From: an uncultured Bacilli bacterium
Lineage (GTDB): Bacteria > Bacillota_I > Bacilli_A > RF39 > UBA660
Direction of reading: 5' to 3'
Length of the DNA: 5,923 nt
Assembly (NCBI GenBank): GCA_947631135.1
Contig: CANRKE010000070.1
Coordinates: 1 to 5,923, forward strand
The notes below the pieces were generated by a model. That model worked only from the letters and a program-made list of their open reading frames with translations, did no database searches and was not told where the DNA came from. Each line of letters begins with the position of its first letter. The first letter of the stretch is position 1. Below, piece by piece: positions 5,829 to 5,923 of the stretch. Both the position numbers and the translations under genes were made by a program.

Positions 5829-5923
5829 TACTCATTTATAAAAAAATGTTACTATTCACGAAAAAAAAGCAAAATAAAAAATAAAGCATATCAAAGAGTG
5901 AGCAAATAAAACATTTGTTCATT
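5829..5923. other. Gene-free right end with a hairpin cut by the window edge
   Basis: No open frame of useful length and no RNA gene is visible here. The DNA holds runs of A at 5840-5846, 5861-5868 and 5876-5881. An imperfect stem (5897-5907 with 5913-5923, two G-T pairs, loop AAAAC) reaches the last base. It could be a terminator of a gene beyond the window, but what follows cannot be seen. Confidence 0.4.

Overview
The window is a strongly AT-rich piece of bacterial chromosome, most likely from a spore-forming member of the Bacilli (Bacillota), plausibly an uncultured or gut lineage related to the Erysipelotrichia. The reasons are base composition, the spore protease gpr, a DacF-type carboxypeptidase, and the pair ylbD-ylbE, which I know as Bacilli genes. 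Strong AGGAGG/GGTGA ribosome binding sites and textbook sigma-A promoters fit this. All six stop codons are TAA or TAG and all six tryptophans are TGG, so nothing shows UGA being read as tryptophan.

Layout, left to right. (1) Positions 1-900, plus strand: the C-terminal 299 residues of a protein whose start lies outside the window. It belongs to a family of uncharacterised, probably exported proteins that I recall from AT-rich gut Bacilli. (2) A perfect 15-bp stem at 924-962 separates it from the convergent gene dacF (965-2146, minus), a complete D-Ala-D-Ala carboxypeptidase with a signal peptide. (3) An AT-only gap of about 75 bp divides dacF from the divergent gpr (2235-3287, plus), the germination protease that degrades small acid-soluble spore proteins. 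ylbD (3321-3713, putative coat protein) and ylbE (3716-3937, small unknown protein) follow closely, so the three probably form one operon. (4) A well-formed promoter at 3992-4020 and a short leader with a hairpin at its predicted 5' end precede rny (4072-5625), the membrane-anchored endoribonuclease RNase Y. (5) Two back-to-back hairpins serve as terminators for rny (plus) and for tRNA-Asn(GUU) (5700-5775, minus). The tRNA encodes its own CCA end and has a perfect TTGACA-N17-TATAAT promoter. The last 95 bp hold no gene.

The middle of the window is thus a sporulation neighbourhood. In model Bacillus, DacF (spore-cortex peptidoglycan maturation) and GPR (protein breakdown at germination) are made in the forespore, while YlbD is annotated as a coat protein, and coat proteins are usually made in the mother cell. 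RNase Y and the tRNA are housekeeping genes. I found no mobile element, CRISPR array, prophage gene or defence system. The items most worth a second look are the diverged C-terminal region of the first protein, the mixed gpr-ylbD-ylbE operon, and the hairpin plus 12-bp direct repeat around the rny promoter.
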